Notes under the pieces: generated by a model
Databases searched by the model: none
The model's input: the letters and a program-made list of their open reading frames with translations, nothing else
Told to the model about the DNA's origin: nothing
Assembly: GCA_021613335.1 (NCBI GenBank)
Contig: JAJTWR010000260.1
Span: 2,613,501 to 2,677,500, forward strand
Source: Whitmania pigra
Taxonomy: Eukaryota; Annelida; Clitellata; Hirudinida; Haemopidae
Length of the DNA: 64,000 nucleotides
Direction: 5' to 3'
Position numbers and translations under genes: made by a program
In this document: positions 34,701 to 46,639 of the stretch, in pieces
Layout of the letters: the number at the start of each line of letters is the position of its first letter
Numbering within the stretch: position 1 is the first letter of the stretch

Positions 34701-35240
34701 TTGTATACTGTTGTTATGCAACTTGAGTTCTAATAAACATTAAGGCACATACTTTTTAGCAGACTTTCTTTTTGAGTTGGATCTAGCTCGAAACATTTCT
34801 TGTAAGCATTTATGATTTTTTGAGATTCCTTGCCAGTTGCTTCATATGTTTGGGCAAGAAGTTTATAAGCAGGAGCATAATTATGCTTAACGGTCAGAAA
34901 CCCTTGCAAATACCTAAATTCAATGCATGCAATTATTAAAGACCTAAAATACATAATAAACTTTAAAATAAGGTCTATACTCTTCTGCCCTGTCAAACTC
35001 CTTGATGTCAAAGTAAAGCCTTGCAAAGTGATAACCCCTTTTCAGTCTCTAAAAAGTGTCATAATGATAACAATTAGTCAGTTACATAACCAGGCCTCCA
35101 TTAACAACTTAAAAAGGCAATGTGAAGTAATTAAGCATAAGGATAATTGCAAACAATAGCAGTATTACTTCATCCTGTGTATTCAGTCCTCCCAAAATAT
35201 TGGAAATATGAGCATCGACCTGAGCCTTCGTTCGAAGCAT
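25768..35240 (-). CDS. RANBP2: RANBP2 / Nup358, cytoplasmic filament nucleoporin
   Basis: Thirty exons in transcript order: 35240-35169, 35048-34981, 34913-34753, 34683-34637, 34551-34492, 34345-34262, 34201-34040, 33976-33840, 33715-33583, 33499-33328, 33075-32990, 32914-32773, 32699-32610, 32544-32462, 32384-32212, 32146-32032, 31867-31746, 31678-31483, 31411-31268, 31187-31115, 31047-30917, 30848-30735, 30671-27350, 27284-27072, 26998-26915, 26849-26697, 26633-26550, 26423-26340, 26274-25901, 25836-25768. Phases agree; about 2,315 residues. Domains: N-terminal TPR/helical region (KRGYHFARLYFD; FELDPTQKESLLK), coiled coil at the exon 22-23 join, RanBD1 (about 29560-29130), two RanBP2-type zinc fingers (W-x-C-x2-C...C-x2-C, about 29035-28955 and 28815-28735), FG repeats, RanBD2 (about 27945-27545) and RanBD3 (about 26245-25905). 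It binds Ran-GTP at the pore's cytoplasmic face. There are three RanBDs, against four in mammals, and no cyclophilin domain; the frame stops about 20 residues after RanBD3. Confidence 0.93.
28430..28549 (-). repeat. Tandem 60-bp duplication in the FG region of ranbp2
   Basis: Two 60-bp units (28430-28489, 28490-28549) are nearly identical. They encode a repeated 20-residue unit containing APLFGSDTSSSKAPLEVKN, so one FG motif was duplicated in frame very recently. Confidence 0.85.
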
Positions 35241-36112
35241 GTTTACGAACTAATGTGGCAAAACAAGCGGCTTTTGATAAACTCAATATCGCCAAGAAAT
35301 TGCGCACATAAACACAAACTTCCGGAAAATAACTAATTCGTTTACTTTTTCAATTTTTAAAAGAAGCAAATTTTACTTAACAAATACAATTTTATTTATA
35401 AATATAAGTTTTAAAATTTACTAAATGATTGGAACGTTAATGCGAATAAATAGTGCAAAGATTTTCATTGATAGGACATTGATGGGCACCCCGTCATAAT
35501 AGCCCGGCGACAAAATAGCCCCGTCAAAACAGCACCTTCAAAACATAAAACTCATTTCATTTAATCAAATTTGAAATCAGTTATCGGTTAATGTCTTCAA
35601 CTCATATAAATATTTTTTTTATAAAGATACATAGACGGGGATGTTTTGACGGGGCTATTTTGACGGATCACCACATTGATGAAATGGACGTTAATACACC
35701 CAACCAACTATCATTGATAGGTAGCTATCCTGTCCATTTGATTTCATACTTTTTGACTACCTCTTTCCATTAAACTAATGTCGCTGACACCCGTTTGACA
35801 TCGTCAAATGACATCCAGTATTCTCACTTTCTTCTCGGACTCCTCGCTTCTTCTTTCTGGAGCTTGTTTCATGTGCCATGTGGACATTTTAAGGATTTAA
35901 AGATTTTCAACTTTACTATCCTGGTAAAATTTTCAAAACGAAGAAACGAACTATGCTCTCTTACTGCTTATTTTCAAGGGTTCAGTGCTCAGGGGCTCAT
36001 TATTTTTTATGGTTTTTAACATTTTTTTATAGTTGGCTTGTGGTTGAGCAGTTACATTGATTCATCTCATGAAGAATTGCAGAACTGATCACTTGATCGC
36101 TTATCTGCTAAA
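35241..36112. promoter_or_regulatory. Divergent upstream region of ranbp2 (-) and the SIDT gene (+)
   Basis: About 870 bp separates the ranbp2 start codon from the first possible SIDT start codon. It must hold both transcription starts but is partly filled by a MITE at 35485-35672. No core promoter motif was identified. Confidence 0.5.
35485..35672. mobile_element. Small Mutator-like MITE (188 bp) between ranbp2 and SIDT
   Basis: Flanked by the 9-bp duplication ACATTGATG (35476-35484 and 35673-35681). The left end reads GGCACCCCGTCATAATAGCC; the complement of the right end reads GGTGATCCGTCAAAATAGCC. A subterminal motif AAATAGCCCCGTCAAAAC is present in inverted copies on both sides. No coding capacity. 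Confidence 0.85.
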
Positions 36113-39100
36113 ATGTTTCCATATTCAACTAAAGGATATCTGCTGGCCTATCTCAGCACAATTACTTTGATCAGCATAGCGAAAGAAGCTGATGCAATAG
36201 GAGTTCAAATGTGAGTCTCTCTGAGCCACAACCGTAATAAACCCAAGAGCCCAAGCGATATCCGTCAGTGGAAAACGAACGTTTTATTTAGCTGAAACCA
36301 GTGAATAACCATATCTCAGAAAATTATTCAGGTGATTTGCTTGTAGTTGCATCTCTCCAAGACTATGCAAAAAATTTATTTATTGAATCAAGTATTGATG
36401 ATGCGTGTTGTTCTAAACAAAAACGCAGGTGAAGATGTATGTATTATTCTATAAAATGATTGAAATACTTAATTTGATGGCATCCTTTGTTGGAGTCGAG
36501 ATGGTGACGAGAAGCGTGGTCGTGAAAAAATTAGAAATAAATGTTGGCAGTTACATGAGTCTTTGTACTATGAGTAAACGCATGTCACATGAGACTGATT
36601 TAAACTTCCCAAGTTTGAATGAAACATTTCTTTGGGTATTTGATGTCACTAATTTGTTATTATAAGTTTGATCTATTTTAATTTGCCTTCGATATATATA
36701 TATGTATATATACATATAATATGTTTGTAAATGTGTCTTTATGTTTTAGAACTTTGGATCAAGTTGGGCTCGATTGGGATTTCCCCATTAATTAGTACGA
36801 GTGATAACGATTCGCATTGTTTTATGACGCCGATAGAACCTTCTTTTTAAATTTTAGAAAGATGTGTCGCAGACTTCTACTGTGGATTATATTTACTCAC
36901 TTCATTGTCTCTGTTGAGCTTTTCGACCTTCTTTCATTGAAAGGAAAAGAGTTTGAAGGTGTCATCATAAATGGGAATTTTAACAAAATATATAACGAAC
37001 ATGTCAACTCAGAGAGAAGGGTCTACTTTATTTATAATTCTTCCAATGCTGTAGTGGAAAACAAGAGCACAGCCATTAGATTCAAGGTGGCTGCTGATAA
37101 ATTTGATGAGTCAAGACCATTAATGATTGTTGTGGAGAGGCATCTAAGCATTTACTCGTGGAAACTTCCAGTTCAAATTCAAAATAGGTGATCACTTACT
37201 TCAAATATAAAATTATGTTCTTATTATACACTTTTTTGCTTGCAACATTAGATTGAAATTAAAATTTGTTTTTTTTAGCTTCTGCTATTAGTTTTATAAC
37301 ATTTTGACTAAAGGCAAAGTTTGATGTGTAATAAATATTTTAATGTAACTAAATTTTTTGTGTTTGCAGATCTTACTTTGATTTTACACGCACATTATGT
37401 CCCGAATGGAAGGGCAATTTCTCCTCCAATTTTGCAGTTTTTATCTTTTCCTCGGCATCCCCTAGCAACGTTGTCTTCAATTTTGTGGCTTTTATGGAAG
37501 ACATTGGATTAAAGTGAGTGATGCACTTCATTTATGGAGAACCTATAGTGCTAGCATTAGAGGCAAATACATGATGCAAAATGTTAACGAACATACGGAT
37601 TGTTTGAAGTCTTTCTTTAGTTGCATTAACTGAGTGAAAAGGTATAATTATTAAAGAATTTAATACTCTTTGTTATTCGCATGGTTCTATGGTCATCACT
37701 TAGGTCGTGCACATTTGCACGTGAATTTTTTACCTCTGCTCGCTTAAATAATTTGTGGTCAGTTAACGCATTACTTTGATACAAGATTAAAGAAAAACAT
37801 TTACAAGCCAAGCAGCTTAATTTTAAAATTTGTGCAAGCATTAACAGCAAGGCAGGCTTTATCTTCTGTGATTATTTGTTATGTGTATCATTTATGATTA
37901 CTAAACTAAATATTTTTAGAAGAGATTACTTTTAATCTATGTCTGTAATTTGTAATAATAATTCTTTACTTTAATTCCTATAACTATGTAGTGTAATGAA
38001 TGATAAGATTATTGTAACACAACATGTTTAAATGACAATATTGAGTTGCAATGTTGTTAACACTCTAGAGCAAATCTTTTTTCAAAACTATTTATTTAAG
38101 AATTATTTCATTGATTTATTTTATTTATAACAGAACCACAAGAAAAGTGTGGTTGACACCAACATCACCAGTTTATTTCTTTCACGAAATACCAGAAGGT
38201 GTTGAATCAGTGGTTGTGAAGGCAGAATCAAACAGCAGTTCTTGTGCTGTTTTGTCAATCCAAGAAGCCATGGTTTGTTATTGTATGTTTGCATTTAGCC
38301 AATTCTTTGAGTGTAACCATGTCCACATTGGACTTCGAGTGCAATCGCTCAACTATTTATGGTGGTCGGGAGGTCAAGGCTTGCACTTTCGTCTGGAGTT
38401 CGAGTCGTAGTCACTAGCAAGATTTTTTTTGACTAATGTGCAATCTTCCAACCATTTACGTAGCAGTGCTTCTCCAAAGGGTAGCCCAGTGGTGCAGGCT
38501 TGGTTGCGAACGTGAATGTTGTTAGCATGCTGTTGTGAATGTTACTGTTTGCATTATTACTTATTCTTATTTCATCGAAAGTGTGATTTGGAATGAAATC
38601 ATATTTTCTGCATTTTTCAAGAAATTCATTAGACAAATTTGAGATTTTAATCAGAAATAAAAGTTAAGGAATGAACACAATAGCTATAGTTGCTGAGTAA
38701 CTTTTGCAGATTTCATTAATGCAGTTTTTATAATTAATGCAATCACAATCTAATTATTTATTAGAAGCAATTAAAAATAAATGTTCAATTCATGACATTT
38801 GTTTTCAACAGTTTTTCTTGCTAAGAAAATCTGCATATCCAAAATGTTTGCAATTTTTCTATCTTTTGAATTTACTAAATATTGGCTATATGTCTTGCAG
38901 TTTAATCTTTTAACATCCCTACTATCACTTTTTTTTTGTAACAAACTAACTTCTGTTAATAAAATTTCTCTCTAACTTTTTAAATTAGTAACATTTAGAA
39001 GGTTTCAAGGGTCAATCTCGGGGCAAGTTGGCTCAGAGGGTTTAAGTTCCTGCAACTGGCAGTAAAAGCAGCGGTCATTACACGTTGTGTTCGCAACCCA

Positions 39101-40578
39101 GCATGCACCACCACAATGTGTCTTTGCGAGATGGCTCTAAATAAATGGTCTTAATACCCATGACACTTATGCTAATGGCAATAGACAAATTCACTTTGTT
39201 ATTACTGTTGAATGTTGGTGTCAGTGCTGTAGTTATTGTTGTCATCATCATCATCGTAGTCGTCGTCATCATCATCATCATCGTCATTAAGATGGTTACA
39301 ATTCTAGGAAGTAGTTTTCATTTAACAGGATATTAAAAATTGCCTGAACGTTTTAAATAAGCAAGCATTAGATCTCTCATTATCAGCTGACATTCAACAT
39401 TTATAGCTTTATTCAGTTTTCATCAAAATAATACTAATAAATATTTTCCCATTCCAAACGGTTTACTCTGTAATGAAAATGACTAACTTTTCTATAAGTT
39501 TCATCTTAGATTGCTATTTTGTGTTTTCATAATAAAAAGTAAATAAATAATTGCAGTGTCCCGTGAATGACATGATTGGTATTTTGGAACATTCAAGATA
39601 TTACGCCACCATGACCAAAAAGGGAGCAGTCACGATAACTGTTGGTTTTTATTGAAAAATGTTGACGAGCATTGCAACATAATTAAGCTTATTTTGGTTT
39701 CATAACATTCATTAATTGAATTTAATTTAATGATTTTAATGAAATGATTTTTAAAATAAATTGTGATTTACTCTGATTAAATTTTCCCAGAGAAGTTTTT
39801 TGAAGGGCAACTCCTTTTTTATCATTCTTTCCATGCGTGCAGAGGACCACGACGGTTGTGAGCCACAAATCGATTTTATTCAGGACGTTCAGAATTCATC
39901 AGGTGATATTATTATTATTTTATTATTATTTTTGTTGTTAGTTTAAATGATTCCTGTTATTTTTATTGTTATTTTTATTGTTAATTAATATATTATTGCT
40001 AAATTAAGTTGGTCTTTATTTGAAGATGTTCAGCCATTTCTCAAGAGCTTAGATGTAGGAGTCAAAGCATCTCTTTCGGGTTTGCAACAATGCTTTTGTA
40101 ATCATTAAAACAAATTGCTGATTAAAATGAATAAAGTAAGATTAATTGGTTAATAAATGTGCTTAACTTTATTTAACAGATGAGAAGTTAATTTCTGCAG
40201 TTGTGATCGGCTTCTTCTGCTTCATTTTTATTTATTTGGTCACTTGTGTGTCGATGGTCATCTATTATTTCAAGTGGGTAAACATAAACATATTTTTAAA
40301 ACTCTTTTGCTTTGTTGTAAAACTTGATCATGCTAATGTCTACAATAAGATGATCACATTGCATTGTAATTTTAATTTGCTTTTAGGTTTAGAAACTCCT
40401 ACGAAAATACGACTTTCCCTGAATATGGTGTGAATCATCTTGGTTTGATATTTCAGTTTTCTTAATACATTAATATATATATATATTAATGATGCATTTA
40501 TTATATATAAATTAAGTATTAATAAGTATTAATAATTAATTAATTAATATATTAATACTCTTATTCAATCTTTATATT

Positions 40579-40630
<52 letters not shown>

Positions 40631-43600
40631 CTGGAGATTATAGTCAATTCAATAATTATAGGCCAATTTCCATTTTACCCTATTTTTCCAAACTCGTTGA
40701 AAAAGTTGTACATAATAGGTTATACGAATACTTTGACAAATTCAATCCTTTTAATAATTCACAATTTGGCTTTAGGAAGAATCATTCTTCTGGAGAAGTT
40801 CTCATTGCCTCTTTCCTTGATCTAAAAAAGGCTTTTGATTCTGTGAATCAGCAAATTTTATTTTCTCTAACTTGAATATGATAGAGGCATAGTTTCAAAC
40901 TGGTTCATTGATTATTTAGCTAATAGAAAACAAAGGGTTGCTTATAATAACACCAATTCTAATGATGTCATTGTAAATTATGGTATACCTCAAAGATCTA
41001 TTTTACGTCCACTTCTTTTTCCAGTGTAAATGAATGATTTCAATTGTACATCTAATTTGTTTAAGGTATTATTATATGCTGATGACATTGCTGTTTATAC
41101 TTCTGGTGACAACATTAATACTCTTATTCAATCTTAAACAAGGAAATTTATAATATCAATAACTGGATCATTGCTAATCGACTTTCACTTAACATAGCTA
41201 AATCAAATTATATCATTTTTATTTTCCAAAAAAGGCCATACTTTGTGATTCTCCACTTTCCATAAATAATATTGATCATACAGGAGTCACTAGCTTTCAT
41301 TATCTTGGTATTATACTTGACGAACACCTATCCTGGCTTGATCAAATAAAACACATACAAGGCCGAATAGCTAGGAATATTGATATCATTGCCAGAATTC
41401 GTCTTTTTTAAAGTACCAAGACAGCATTACTACTATATTTTTCATTTATTTATCCTTATCTTACTGCAATATTGCATGGGCATCTACCTATCACACTTGT
41501 TTAAACCAATTATTTATTTTACAAAAGCGTATCATCCGCATAGCATTTTCACTGCCAATTTCATCTCATGCAAATTCTACTTTTATCAATAGCAATTTAT
41601 TAAATCTTCAACAAATACACAGTCTTCAAACTGCTCTATTTATGTTCTCTTACAATAAGAATGCCCTTCCAGAACAATTTGCAGGTCTTATGTCCGAAAG
41701 TGTCAACTACATCAAACCTTCATACTCCATCCTTCACACCCGTGAATATAGTCCATCTTTTGCCCAAACCATCCTCATGCTCTTTTCTGTTACATGCTAC
41801 TACATGGACCTAGACTACATAGCACCATTCCCTCATCTATCAAAAATCAGACTCAGACTGGACCATTCATTCTGTTATATTTTTTATTTAAATTGTCCTT
41901 TAAATTGTACTTAGTTCATGGTATTCTCTATTAATTGTTTTTTATTGACAGGTTTATTATTATTCTTTCAATTAATTGATATTTTTGGGTCAGCTTGCCA
42001 GCAGAAGCTTGCGCTTCCTTAAAGCTGATCCATGAGTTCTTTATTAATTTGCCAATTGGTTTTTGTTTGCTTGTTTGCTTTGTTTGATTTTGATGATTAA
42101 TAAATTTGCTCAAAAAAACCAAAACAATTTGTGGTTGTTTTGGCTGATTATTTGCTTTTAACAAATTAATGCTTTCAGCTCGAGGCGATGGTGAAGAAAC
42201 AGACATTGTGAGAGGTGAGTTTTTATGTCTCAAATTTATTCATCAATTGATGTGCCTTTAAGAAATTAATCCAAACAATTAACATCAACCTAAGTTTTCA
42301 AAGTTCTTGCTTGTAATAATGATAAGATAGTTGCTGAATAAATTTAGGTCATCTATCATTATATCTGTCTATTATACTCTGTATATGTATAAATATTTAA
42401 AACTTGCCTTTTCATCTATTTATTATTATTATTATTTATTTTTTTTTATTGTCATATAACTATGTATGTTATTAAATGTCACATGTAAGATTATGTGGTT
42501 GATATAGGAGAAAGTTCTCAAGGACCCAGGAGTTATGGAGCATGCGACCAAGGTTGTGCCTTTAAGTCCTTTTTAAAAAGGCATTACATCATATATTACA
42601 AATATATTGTGTTATTTCATAACACTTACTTAAATTTGTTTTTCATTGTTAATTTGTTATTGGATCTGGTCAGTTAGCTAATGACATGAATTGTTAGACA
42701 GTACGTTATTAAACAGAAGTTGTAAAAAAATACTAAAGGACCACGACGGACGTTAAATTGCAGGAGAGCCACAGGGGAGCGACGATGAAATCGATGAAAG
42801 CGATTACGAAAAGGTCCCGACAAGCAGCAACTACGACTACGTAATTACCAAAGTTGTACCACCATGCAGTCTTTGCCTTGTTTCAGTCTTGATTATTTTA
42901 ATAATTATTTTTTCAGCCTCACCTTTGTGTGGCAGACATGTTGAAGGAAAGAAAGAACCTAAAAAAGCAAAAAACAGAATTTTTTTGGTGATTAAAAATT
43001 TATTGTAAATATTATTAAAAATCGTTAATATAACTTTATTATTACTAAATGCTAGTATAGTTATTAACCAAAGTTGTTGTAAATATTGTTCACCTAAATA
43101 TAATTGCCAAGACAATTCTTTAAATATGAGAGATGTGTCATTTCATTCAATGTGTCTTTTTGATGAAAGTAATTGTTTCTTTTATGATTGTGATGCTTTT
43201 TAAGTTGTGAGGCTTTGGAATTGTTATTAGGCAGTAATGAACAATTATTGGTAATAGCTTCAGGGAAAAGTTAATTTAATTGTAATGTAGTGAAATTCAT
43301 GATGACATTCATTTATTGACTCCAATTCGTTGTCATAATGAATCCTGCAGGGATCTTGTAACAGTGTCCATATTTTATTTCCTGCCTGTCATACAACTGG
43401 TCCTCAATTTTCAAAAGGTTGATTGTTTATGTTTAATCTAATCTATTAATTTAATTAAATCCAAATTCTTTAGGATTTCCTGATATTAATTATGGCTTTT
43501 AATTAATAAATATTTTTTCACATATTTGTGATTAACAATTTTAACTTTAATTGAAATTTAAAAAAAAAGCTTTTAAAAATTGATTGCATTGCCTGATACA

Positions 43601-45231
43601 ATAGATTTTCAAAAGAAATTAAGTTTTTAATTCTTGTTAAACAGTCGCTGAACAACACTGGAAACCAGGACATCTGCTATTATAACTTCTATTGCATCCA
43701 TCAAGTTGGTCCAATCACAGCCTTCAATAGTTTCTTCAGCAACATTGGATATGTCCTGCTAGGATTATTATTCCTGTTTCTTGTCTATAACAGGTGACTT
43801 GGAGTAATAATTAAAAACATGCCACATTTGTCATAGCACTAACTTGAGCTTTTAAATTATTTCATCCTTCATTGAATTATTTCCCTCCTGTGGTATTTTC
43901 TTAATTTGATTAATATTATTGCTTATATTAGCAACATATGCTATATATGTTATATGTTACACAGGCATGAATGTTGCATGAACTTCCTCACTTCCCAACA
44001 TGACTACAGTTAAAAATTGACTAAATAAATACACATGAGAACACAGTTGTTTGCATTTTCAGCATTTCATTGTATTTTCAGAGAATCAACTTACAGGAAA
44101 CGAATATCTTTGGAGAGGGGTGTCATTGTTAGATTTATTTATTTGGATAAATATTGAGAAAGCATTATTAAAAATGCTTTTAATCATCAGAACTATGGTA
44201 TTCCTCAAAGATTTGATTTGTTTTATGCCATGGGACTTGCACTTGTAATGGAAGGTCTTCTCAGTGCGTGCTATCACATCTGTCCTAACTACAGCAACTT
44301 TCAATTTGGTAACCATTATCTTGTTATTGCTGCTAACATTGAAATTCAAATTTGTTTAAATTTAATAGATTTATTTAATTTATTAATTGCTCAAATTTGA
44401 TTATTTAAAATTACGTTGTCATGTTTACTTGATAAGGTATTCACTTATTTAGTTCATCTTTGCATTTATAAAAAAAAAATGATAAAAATATAAATGTAAA
44501 ATAAATAAAAATACATCATACATCAGATACATCATTCATGTATGTGATTGGTTGGCTCTGCATGCTCAAGATCTACCAGAACAGACATCAAGACATGAGT
44601 CTCAGGGCTCACGTCGCTTATTCAATCATCGCCTTCGTCGTTCTTTTCGGAGTCATCGGCATCGTGAGCATCTCGAACTCCCTTTAAAATGTCCACATTG
44701 GAATCATTCATGTGTGCTTCAGCACATTGATGTTGTGTTATTCGGGAGTAGAAATTAATTAACATTAAATTAATATTTGAATTCCAGACTGAAGGTTCCA
44801 TGGCTTTCTGGATCTGTTTTGTCATCATTTACCTGCTCTTCATATTCTACCTCAGCATCCAGGTGTATTACCTTGGCCATTGGCAACCTAGTGGGTCTCA
44901 CTTGTTTAGATTACTAGCTCGTTCTATTACGAAACGTTTGGTTGATGTAACGAATAATTTATATTTAAATGTTGTATTCAGATTCGGGCATATTTTCTCG
45001 AATCTACATAAGATTAAAACACGAGCAGTCCTTATTCCGTCCAATGTACCTGGTGAGTGAGCATTTCACTACAACTATTTTTGGTTAACTTGTAATGGGA
45101 TAACATATAAATGTATTAAAAACCAAGAATTGTAACATAAATAATAACAATAAAGTTAGCTTGTTTTTTAATGTTTAGTTTGCACAGATAGCATTATTAT
45201 TGTTGTTATTATTATTATATTATTATTATTG

Positions 45232-45278
<47 letters not shown>

Positions 45279-46639
45279 TTGTATTTGTATTTAGCTGATT
45301 TTTTGAGTGCCTTATGTATCCGAACAGGCGGTGCAAGCTGGGTTGCGAACACGACATGTAACGAATGTTGCTTTCAGCATCGTTCACAGGCACCCAACCC
45401 TTTATGCCAACTCATGCACCAATTATTGTTGTTGTTGTGGTTGTTGTTGTCGTCATTATTTTAGACTGAATTTAAACTTTTTGTTGTAAAGCCAAAATAT
45501 TGCTATATTGTTGCTGTACTGATTTTTAATGCTTCAACAGGACAGACTTGTTCTCCTTATTTTTGGCAATCTGGCCAACTGGGGCTTGTGAGTTCTATTG
45601 AAATGTTGGCGAATGTTGATCAACTTTGTAAACATAATTTTCATGTTTTAGGGCCATTTATGGAGCTATAAAGATGCCCACAAATTTTGCTTCATATTTG
45701 CTTTCAATCATGTTGGCCAATTTCATGATGTATTTCCTGTTTTACTTGATCATGAAGGTATGATCATGAGTGTCATTGTCCTCGTTAAATACAATTTTAT
45801 TTCTACATACATAACAGAATACATCTGTTATTATTACCATTCGGTGGGGATACTTGTGCCATCCTCACAAATATCTCGGATTGCATTGTTAATGTGCTAT
45901 TGCAATGTTATCCATCAGATCGCTTAAGATATCAAAAGCTAATTATGCAATTATGTTGGGGGTTAATTTATGGATTTATAAAATCAATTCAATTCACTTA
46001 ATGTACAAAGTCATTCTCATTATTTGTTAATTAAATAATTTGAATTCATAAAGGTTAAATACAGGGAGAAGATCTTCTTTATGTCTTACATGTTTCTTTC
46101 TCTGGCTGTGGTGTTCTGGGCATTTTCCTTATACTTCTTTTTTAACCAGATGGCAGTTTGGGAGGTACTATATTATTATATTTATTAATATATATATAAT
46201 AAAAATAAAATATTATTATATTTATTAATAAAATAAAAAATATAATAAAAAACATATGTAATAATAATCTATATATTATGTATATTTGAACCTAACTTAT
46301 ACATTGCTTTGAATCTTAAAAGACCTTAATCAATGCTGGCTTTATGATAAAAAATATTGTTTTATTTGATTGTAAATAATTATTTTCTGTTTCTTTCAGT
46401 TGTCTCCTGCTCTTTCAAGAGAGCACAACAGTGATTGCCTTTGGTTGAATTTTTATGATTACCATGACATCTGGCATTTCTTGTCTGCCCTTAGTCTTTT
46501 TTTCAGTTTTCTGGTTTGGTTTTGAAATCTAGTCAGTTGTTGACAAATATTTGAATCTGGTGTCTTCTTATTCCAGGTCCTCCTAACTCTTGATGACGGC
46601 TTGTGGAATGTTCCAAGAGACAAAATCAAAGTATTTTAA
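36113..46639 (+). CDS. SID-1 family transmembrane protein (SIDT1/2-like)
   Basis: Core exons: 36862-37187, 37370-37513, 38134-38272, 39557-39640, 39791-39902, 40026-40079, 40180-40273, 40387-40427, 42179-42214, 42508-42552, 42764-42840, 42917-42987, 43351-43417, 43645-43793, 44082-44127, 44191-44308, 44527-44663, 44788-45045, 45541-45587, 45652-45757, 46054-46164, 46400-46513, 46577-46639. About 812 residues; human SIDT2 has 832. It has a signal peptide ([20 protein letters not shown]), an extracellular beta-rich domain with N-glycosylation sites ([17 protein letters not shown]), a first TM helix in exon 40180-40273, an acidic cytoplasmic loop ([12 protein letters not shown]), then the multi-pass core. 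SIDT hallmarks: [42 protein letters not shown] and the end [20 protein letters not shown]. The His/Asp/Ser residues of the putative lipid hydrolase-type site (S, H-x3-H region) appear kept. A further 5' exon 36113-36210 splices in frame to 36858 and would add 34 residues; which start is used is open. Orthology to SIDT1 or SIDT2 is not resolved. Known roles: dsRNA/cholesterol transport in the plasma or lysosomal membrane. Confidence 0.92.
38433..38530 (-). repeat. SINE fragment in a SIDT intron
   Basis: On the minus strand it contains GTTCGCAACCAAGCCTGCAC, shared with the copies at 39025-39150 and 45279-45415. Only the B-box side is recognisable. Confidence 0.5.
39025..39150 (+). repeat. tRNA-like SINE in a SIDT intron
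   Basis: An A-box-like TGGCTCAGAGG (39029-39039) fits the consensus TRGYNNARNGG. A B-box-like TGTTCGCAACC (39088-39098) follows at a spacing compatible with RNA polymerase III promoters, then CAGCATGCACC shared with the other copies. Confidence 0.55.
40565..40627. repeat. (AT)n microsatellite
   Basis: Nearly pure AT dinucleotides directly precede the LINE in the SIDT intron. Confidence 0.85.
40630..41930 (+). mobile_element. Degenerate LINE (jockey/CR1-type RT) in intron 8 of the SIDT gene
   Basis: The plus strand reads RT motifs across several frames: [69 protein letters not shown] (about 41079-41110), then the thumb segments [15 protein letters not shown] and [20 protein letters not shown]. 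Endonuclease and 5' end are missing. Stops and frameshifts show it is dead. It lies in the sense orientation of the gene. Confidence 0.85.
45200..45278. repeat. (TTA)n microsatellite, likely the tail of the adjacent SINE
   Basis: A run of TTA/ATT triplets abuts the 3' end of the minus-strand SINE copy at 45279-45415, as expected for a SINE tail. Confidence 0.7.
45279..45415 (-). repeat. tRNA-like SINE in a SIDT intron
   Basis: On the minus strand it has an A-box-like TGGCATAAAGG (complement of about 45399-45409), a B-box-like TGTTCGCAACC (near 45342-45352), then CAGCTTGCACC and an (AAT)n tail. It is similar to the copy at 39025-39150 along its length. Confidence 0.55.

Noticed and set aside
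35471..35700. Possible regulatory hairpin or riboswitch-like fold between ranbp2 and SIDT
   Set aside because: The inverted repeat is bounded by an exact 9-bp target duplication, so a MITE explains it better.
39078..39336. Frames rich in Met/Thr or Val/Ile in a SIDT intron
   Set aside because: Caused by a CAT/GTC trinucleotide-like repeat at 39240-39290.
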